From NCBI GenBank assembly GCA_903923905.1, contig CAIXZH010000050.1:40657-104656 (forward strand): 64,000 bases of DNA. The letters are read 5' to 3'. The stretch comes from an uncultured Bacteroidia bacterium. Its GTDB lineage: Bacteria; Bacteroidota; Bacteroidia; Bacteroidales; Prolixibacteraceae. This document shows, one piece after another, positions 62,735-64,000 of the stretch. Within the stretch, counting starts at the first letter, position 1; every line of letters starts with the position of its first letter. Under the pieces are notes generated by a model, which was not told the DNA's origin, searched no databases, and saw only the letters and a list, made by a program, of their open reading frames with translations. Both the position numbers and the translations under genes were made by a program.

Positions 62735-63820
62735 ATGAAAATATCAAATTGTATTATTATTTGTTTGGGAATTATTCCTTTGCTGGTCTCCTGTTCAGGC
62801 AGATATTATACCAAAGATGATTTCCCTAAAATTGTCAAAATTGATTCCCATACCCATTGCAATTCCGTTAGCCCAGGAATGGTAGAACTGGCGAAAGAAG
62901 ATAATTTCAGATTATTACATGTCAACGTGGATGCCCCCGGTACAGAGTCACTTGAAAAACAATTTGAGTTTGCCTCTGCCCAGCATCAACAATATCCGGA
63001 CAGGGTCGATTTTTTAACTGCATTTAGCCTGACAAACTGGGATTCGGCCAATTGGGCCTCTCAAACCATTGCTAAATTAAAATCGGACTTTGCAGCCGGC
63101 GCCCTGGGGGTAAAGGTCTGGAAAAATATCGGTATGGTTTTTAAAGATAAGTCAAACCAGTTTGTAATGATTGATAACCCGAAATTTGATCCTGTAATTG
63201 ACTTTATCATTCAACAGGATAAAACAGTTTTGGGCCACCTGGGTGAACCAAGAAATTGCTGGCTTCCGTATGAAAAGATGACCGTAAACAGTGATAAGGA
63301 ATATTTCAAAGCACATCCTGAATATCATATGTATCTCCATCCGGAATACCTTTCCTACGAAGATCAGATTAATGCGCGTGACAGGTTCCTGGAACGACAT
63401 CCCAATCTTCGGTTTGTCGGCGCACACCTGGGGAGCCTGGAATGGAGTGTGGATGAACTGGCCAAACGGCTGGACAAATTTCCAAATATGGCCGTTGATA
63501 TGGCAGAGAGAATCTGTCACCTTCAATTCCAGTCAAGGATTGACCGGGAAAAGGTTCGTAATTTTGTGATCAAATACCAGGACCGGCTTATTTACGGGAC
63601 TGATTTTGAAATGGATTCAAATAGAAATATTGCAATTGCAAAAAAACACTGGCACGATACCTGGCTGGCAGACTGGAATTACTTTGTAACCAATGAAACG
63701 ATGACGGCAATACAATTTGATGGAGAATTTAGAGGATTACAATTACCAAAGGAGGTTATCGATAAAATATATCGCCATAATGCAGTCCATTGGTACAAGC
63801 TAAATAAATTGGTAAATTGA
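62735..63820 (+). CDS. Lipoprotein amidohydrolase (TIM-barrel metal hydrolase)
   Basis: 361 residues with a lipoprotein signal (LGIIPLLVSCSG). The amidohydrolase_2-type metal site is visible: IDSHTHC (HxH), GVKVWKN, VLGHLGEP, FVGAHLGSLEW and IYGTDFE with the catalytic Asp. Proteins of this family are lactonases, decarboxylases or amidases. It is not a NagA/AgaA-type cytoplasmic deacetylase, so it does not fill the missing deacetylation step. It is the last gene of the locus in this window. Confidence 0.85.
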   Translation: MKISNCIIICLGIIPLLVSCSGRYYTKDDFPKIVKIDSHTHCNSVSPGMVELAKEDNFRLLHVNVDAPGTESLEKQFEFASAQHQQYPDRVDFLTAFSLTNWDSANWASQTIAKLKSDFAAGALGVKVWKNIGMVFKDKSNQFVMIDNPKFDPVIDFIIQQDKTVLGHLGEPRNCWLPYEKMTVNSDKEYFKAHPEYHMYLHPEYLSYEDQINARDRFLERHPNLRFVGAHLGSLEWSVDELAKRLDKFPNMAVDMAERICHLQFQSRIDREKVRNFVIKYQDRLIYGTDFEMDSNRNIAIAKKHWHDTWLADWNYFVTNETMTAIQFDGEFRGLQLPKEVIDKIYRHNAVHWYKLNKLVN

Positions 63821-63834
63821 AGTTTAATGACGTA

Positions 63835-63929
63835 GCCACTAAGTCACGAAGACTCTAATATACACAAAGTTAGCCGATATTCATTTATTTAATTCTTTGT
63901 GAACCTTAGTGTTTTCGTGCCTTTGTGGC
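63835..63929. repeat. Palindromic intergenic repeat (CACGAAG/CTTTGTGG type)
   Basis: GCCACTAAGTCACGAAGACT... to CACAAAG (63835-63869) is complementary, with mismatches, to CTTTGTGAACCTTAGTG... to TTTGTGGC (63895-63929). This kind of sequence (GCCAC.AAG.CACGAAG) occurs as dispersed intergenic palindromes in many bacteria. It sits 14 bp after the last stop of the operon and could also end transcription. Confidence 0.65.
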
Positions 63930-64000
63930 TGTGAAATAAGATCATTGCAATTTTCAACTCAGATATAGAAGATAAAATTAAAATACATAAAAATAAGTAC

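Noticed and set aside
62735..63820. GalNAc-6-phosphate deacetylase (AgaA/NagA) completing the amino-sugar pathway
   Set aside because: It has a lipoprotein signal and amidohydrolase_2-type motifs, so it acts outside the cytoplasm and belongs to a different family.

Overview
The window looks like a chromosomal segment from a free-living or sediment-type member of the Bacteroidota, probably Bacteroidales/Marinilabiliales. The reasons are a SusC/SusD pair, an Oar-like TonB receptor, Bacteroidota-type promoter boxes (TAnnTTTG, in one case with an upstream TTTG), almost no Shine-Dalgarno sequences, and moderately AT-rich DNA with long AT-rich intergenic gaps. The order-level placement is inference. 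I found no rRNA, tRNA, CRISPR array, transposase or integrase.

Layout. (1) 1-24.9 kb is mostly core metabolism: a 5' fragment of metY, aspartate kinase, a group III truncated haemoglobin, an aldo-keto reductase, cfa, ychF, an ECF sigma / membrane anti-sigma-like / Spy-like trio, hisS, an Oar-like receptor, nadA, ilvE, yebC, ppk2 and mnmE. Inside it at 17.0-20.7 kb is an unusual set of four overlapping genes: a lysine 2,3-aminomutase, two different D-Ala-D-Ala-ligase-like ATP-grasp enzymes and a GNAT acetyltransferase. It reads like a pathway that makes a beta-lysine-derived amide or peptide. (2) 25.3-33.5 kb is a signalling or defence island: a TRPM-type SLOG protein, an 880-residue protein joining a ribokinase-like domain, an AAA+ ATPase and a C-terminal ryanodine-receptor (RyR) domain, two paralogous SARM1-like TIR proteins (one fused to a zinc ribbon and an FGE/C-type-lectin-like domain), a decayed DUF4062 gene, a small acidic protein and a small alarmone hydrolase. 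(3) 33.5-41.8 kb on the minus strand is a carbohydrate set: a GH106-like rhamnosidase, a frameshifted LamG/DUF1961 gene, and two near-duplicate esterases around a beta-lactamase-fold hydrolase. (4) 42-63.8 kb is a catabolic operon and polysaccharide utilisation locus: a DeoR regulator divergent from agaS-kbaZ-pfkB-kbaY (galactosamine 6-phosphate to triose phosphates), then SusC (with an in-frame stop 33 codons before its natural C terminus), SusD, an SGNH esterase, a GH20 hexosaminidase, an 11-Asp-box propeller protein, a heparinase II/III-like lyase, a URO-D-like protein, a GH172/DUF2961 protein and a lipoprotein amidohydrolase.

How the parts fit. The second half suggests capture (SusCD), deacylation (SGNH), trimming by hexosaminidase and lyase, and cytoplasmic breakdown of a galactosamine-containing glycan; the GalNAc kinase and deacetylase are not in the window. 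The island at 25-33 kb is the most novel part. TIR enzymes can make cyclic ADP-ribose-type signals from NAD+, and SLOG and RyR domains are the parts of eukaryotic TRPM and ryanodine channels tied to ADP-ribose/cADPR control. Finding all three side by side suggests a Thoeris-like NAD-derived signalling system with a different receptor/effector. That functional reading is inference; the domain calls come from motifs visible in the translations.
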